Of a stretch of DNA of 64,000 nt, positions 61,639-64,000 are shown piece after piece. The first letter of the stretch is position 1. Every line of letters starts with the position of its first letter. This stretch comes from Acephala macrosclerotiorum (lineage: Eukaryota; Ascomycota; Leotiomycetes; Helotiales; Mollisiaceae): contig MU119305.1 of NCBI GenBank assembly GCA_014904845.1, positions 35,340 to 99,339 on the forward strand. The letters are read 5' to 3'. The notes beneath the pieces are model-generated. The model was not told where the DNA came from. It saw only the letters and a list, made by a program, of their open reading frames with translations, and ran no database searches. Made by a program: the position numbers and the translations under genes.

Positions 61639-61720
61639 TTAACTATTAGATAGTACTCAGAGATCTCTAACATTCAGAGTTTCCTCCCCTCTGGAGCAAG
61701 CCGCCAAAGCAGACGGATCA
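61639..61720 (-). other. ITS1 3'-end fragment
   Basis: Directly upstream (minus strand) of the 5.8S start is sequence that looks like the end of ITS1: A-A-A-C-T-C-T-G-A-A-T-G-T-T-A-G-A-G, then GAGTACTATCTAATAGTTAA. I remember this pattern from Leotiomycetes ITS1. How far it extends beyond about 61720 cannot be judged by eye. Confidence 0.65.
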
Positions 61721-62516
61721 TGCGAGTAGCCCCATGAGAAGGAGGCACCGCAATCAGGTGCGGAAGCTCTCTGCTCTCCTCTCAACGAGAGTGTCTTTCA
61801 TGCGCGAAACCAGGAAGTTTGTCACCCAAAACTACCCGTGCTTCTTGGTTACTTGTGCTAACCTTGCGCTTAGTGGACTAGCACTCTGACAACACCGTCC
61901 TACAGCCAACGAGAGTCACAACACAACTAGGCTTCGAAAGAGAAGTTGAGACAAAATCACAAACTTGGCCACCCACGAAGATAGTGGGGAGAGCGAGGAG
62001 AAGGAAAGACATGTTTGTTTGAGAGCCATTTAAAAGATATCCTGGTTCGGAAGGAAAGACAACTGGGAGGGGAGGGGTGGAGGAAGTAGCGGATGGAAAG
62101 ATGGGAGCTTCTGAGCTGAATATGTATACTTTTGGAATGAAATTGTGTGTACAACGTTCTTGGTGTGTGGATAGCTGTAGATCTGTGAATACAATTCAAC
62201 AGTAGTTAAATCACAAGAGGGTTGCAGCTCGAATCACACTCAGATAAAGTTGAGAGAACATTTTCATTCATAAAGTGCTGGCTTACCCTAAGAGCAGCCT
62301 TCAGAGTATCAGCAAATCCCATAAAACCCCATTTTCGTATCGTATCTTGATCATCCGCGGTGCAAGAATGGCTACCGGAGGTGAGAAACAAAGGAAATAC
62401 GTAAAAGCAAGCAGATTTGGGTATCAGGGAACTAATAGAGACGCCGGTGAAGTACGTGACACAAAGTTCACTCCTCCAAGATATCATCCTAGTTTCCAAA
62501 CACAGCCGCCTTCGCC

Positions 62517-63859
62517 TCAAATTATACTAGCAGTTGTAGCTAGGACCATCAAAATGACGATACAAACTAGACTACATGCTAATGAGCGAACTGGAGGGGC
62601 AGCGCCGTTCTTGCCATAGACTGTCTGGTTGTGGGTCTTGTTCTGTTCGTTCGAGAAATACTCGGTGAACAAGTTATCGTTAGGGTGCCAGTCAGGGATA
62701 TAGCATATCGACTCGCTCGCGGTAGGGTCAGTGCAACGTCGTTCAGCAGCAGCTTGGCGATCAGGATGAGAGGAATTGAAGTATGCGCGGACTCCTGCAA
62801 CCGCCATAATAGCTTCCGTAGCCGGTGGACCACCTGACCATCCCTTATCGCCATTCGACCACTGCGTGAGAATCATGTGGCCGGGCATGCTAGGAATGGA
62901 ACCGTTCAGTGTACCGATGATCTGTTCATCAACATAATAGATGATCTGACCAGGGATGAAATCGATTCGATATTCGTGATAACCTTCAGATGGGTCGAAA
63001 GGTAGATCAGCAACCATGTATTCAGTTCCAGGGATAGCGTAGCCGCGAGTGACGGAAGCAAGGGATTGATCGACCAGGTTGATTAAGCCGGTGTTATTGC
63101 TGGCGTAGAATTGCGATGATAACAGCTCCATGTCAAGCTCCTGCGAATTATTGTAATACTTGAGGAGGTATCAGCAAAAATTGTTCTTGGGCCAATGGAA
63201 AGTTAGAGGTCAAACTTACCCAGAAGAATGCTCCACAGGTTCCAGAGACAGACGGCATCTTCATAAGAGCGCGGTACGTGCCAAATAGTAGATCCTCACG
63301 GACTGAGTTCATCTGTGCGCCTCTGATATAGCCATCTGTAGGGGCACCACCGTCGACGATAAGTTGTACACCTGGCTCGGGGCCCATCGTACCAGGACCA
63401 GACCAAGTAGAGGCATTCGGTAGTGGGTTGGAGAAGATATTGTCGACCGTGAACTGCATTCTGTGAGGTGTTAGAAGGGTGAAAGGCCCTTTGCGACGAG
63501 ATTGGGGCGTGTAAGGCTATCACAGGATTGATCTGATCGCAGCTGGTGGGATGGGGACGATTGTAGGGCTTGGGAGAGGTGCTTTCAATGGGGATAGAGC
63601 TTCAATTGAGGCCAGAGACTTACCCATACGGACTACGAGCGTCGGCGGCAGTCACAGTGTAGTTCTGGCGGGACCAATCGGTATCGTATGCGACATTGGG
63701 AACATGTAGAAAATCGGACTCGATCAGATCTGTGAAGACGAAGGACTGAAGAGAACCGTTGGCGGATATTGAGGTGGCGTAGCCACACTCACAGAAGCCG
63801 GTGACGCTTCGCACGACCGAGAATGCGATCAATAAGAGGCGCATGATCGTAACAGACAT
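62517..63859 (-). CDS. GH16-family glucanase-like secreted protein, probably GPI-anchored
   Basis: Three exons (63859-63624, 63460-63220, 63158-62517) join in frame to 372 residues. I chose the ATG at 63859 because it puts the hydrophobic signal sequence (M-R-L-L-L-I-A-F-S-V-V) at the N-terminus. An upstream ATG at 63934 would bury it behind 25 polar residues. The catalytic motif E-L-D-M-E (about 166-170) carries the GH16 nucleophile and acid/base Glu, and the intron lies just before it (F-F-W|Y-Y-N-N-S-Q). Later features are W-H-P-N-D-N-L and a C-terminal hydrophobic tail (about 350-372) preceded by small residues, consistent with GPI attachment. The likely substrate is a cell-wall beta-glucan, but the exact one cannot be read from sequence. 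Several N-x-S/T sites suggest glycosylation. Confidence 0.9.
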
Positions 63860-64000
63860 GTTGGCTGAGCTGTGTGTATGCTGAAGTGTGTTGGTGGTTG
63901 GGGTTGTTTTTGGGGTCGAGATGTCGGCTAGCATAACAGAATTTGGACGTTGGGCGAAAGCAGCAAGAGCAAGCTTCGGCCCCTGACGGCACCTCGTGCC
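63860..64000. other. Upstream region of the GH16 gene, window edge
   Basis: This is probable promoter and leader DNA. It contains the alternative upstream ATG at 63934 and no other feature. Confidence 0.4.

Larger units (their letters stand above)
56137..62516. other. 6.4-kb region with no supportable gene, except an rDNA fragment
   Basis: Many short open frames exist on both strands, none over 131 codons and none with a recognised domain. The best candidates are minus 60980-60615 (ATG start, basic and Ser-rich, about 121 residues) and minus 58127-57774; both are weak. A minus-strand ATG at 57253 followed by a good intron donor (57229) leads only to a tiny peptide. The stretch could be a long regulatory region, a noncoding-RNA locus or decayed sequence. 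Confidence 0.5.

Noticed and set aside
1..64000. tRNA genes, CRISPR arrays, LTR retrotransposons or bacterial operon features
   Set aside because: No convincing tRNA A/B-box pair, regularly spaced repeat array, reverse transcriptase or long terminal repeats were seen by eye. A tRNAscan or LTR search would be needed to exclude them fully.

Overview
The window is nuclear DNA of a filamentous ascomycete. Genes lie on both strands and are split by short introns of about 44-65 bp, with GTAAGT-like donors, CTAAC or CTGAC branch sites and CAG/TAG acceptors. A fragment of ITS1 joined to the 5' end of 5.8S rDNA (about 61.55-61.72 kb) has an ITS1 end that I remember as typical of Leotiomycetes (Helotiales). 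That placement is an inference from memory, not a database result.

Layout. (a) 1-7.9 kb is a decayed, repeat-rich edge: an AT-rich hexamer repeat at the very end, a broken gene of tandem Myb/SANT-like ~60-residue repeats, another broken coding stretch, a C2H2 zinc-finger gene with an in-frame stop, and two related ~280-bp MITEs with 3-bp TWA target duplications (PIF/Harbinger type). (b) 8-19.3 kb holds intact genes: a CofD/YvcK-like protein, a C-terminal RING protein with SUMO-interaction-like motifs, mitochondrial DNA polymerase gamma (MIP1), and a large multi-zinc-finger protein of 8 exons. (c) 20.1-22.5 kb holds two dead genes: a DAL5-type allantoate permease and the N-terminal stub of an SRPK-like kinase. 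(d) 22.5-31.2 kb is the most unusual intact segment: a NO VEIN/sacsin-type HSP90-like ATPase with a C-terminal DUF3883 (PD-(D/E)XK-like) domain, a divergently oriented caspase-like gene that keeps its Cys motif but lacks the His-Gly motif, and a membrane protein. (e) 34.4-36.2 kb is a secreted type-B carboxylesterase. (f) 37.6-56.1 kb is a housekeeping block: TEL1 (ATM kinase, 9 exons), NUP192 (nuclear pore) and a CUL4-type cullin. TEL1 and NUP192 diverge from one 630-bp promoter. (g) 56.1-62.5 kb has no gene I can defend but contains the rDNA fragment. (h) 62.5-63.9 kb is a GH16 glucanase-like secreted protein with a likely GPI anchor.

The genes do not form one pathway. Several concern genome maintenance or protein turnover (TEL1, MIP1, CUL4, SUMO-linked RING), but shared function by proximity cannot be claimed. 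Gene models were built by hand. In every multi-exon intact model the exon lengths sum to a multiple of three and each junction restores the expected family sequence.
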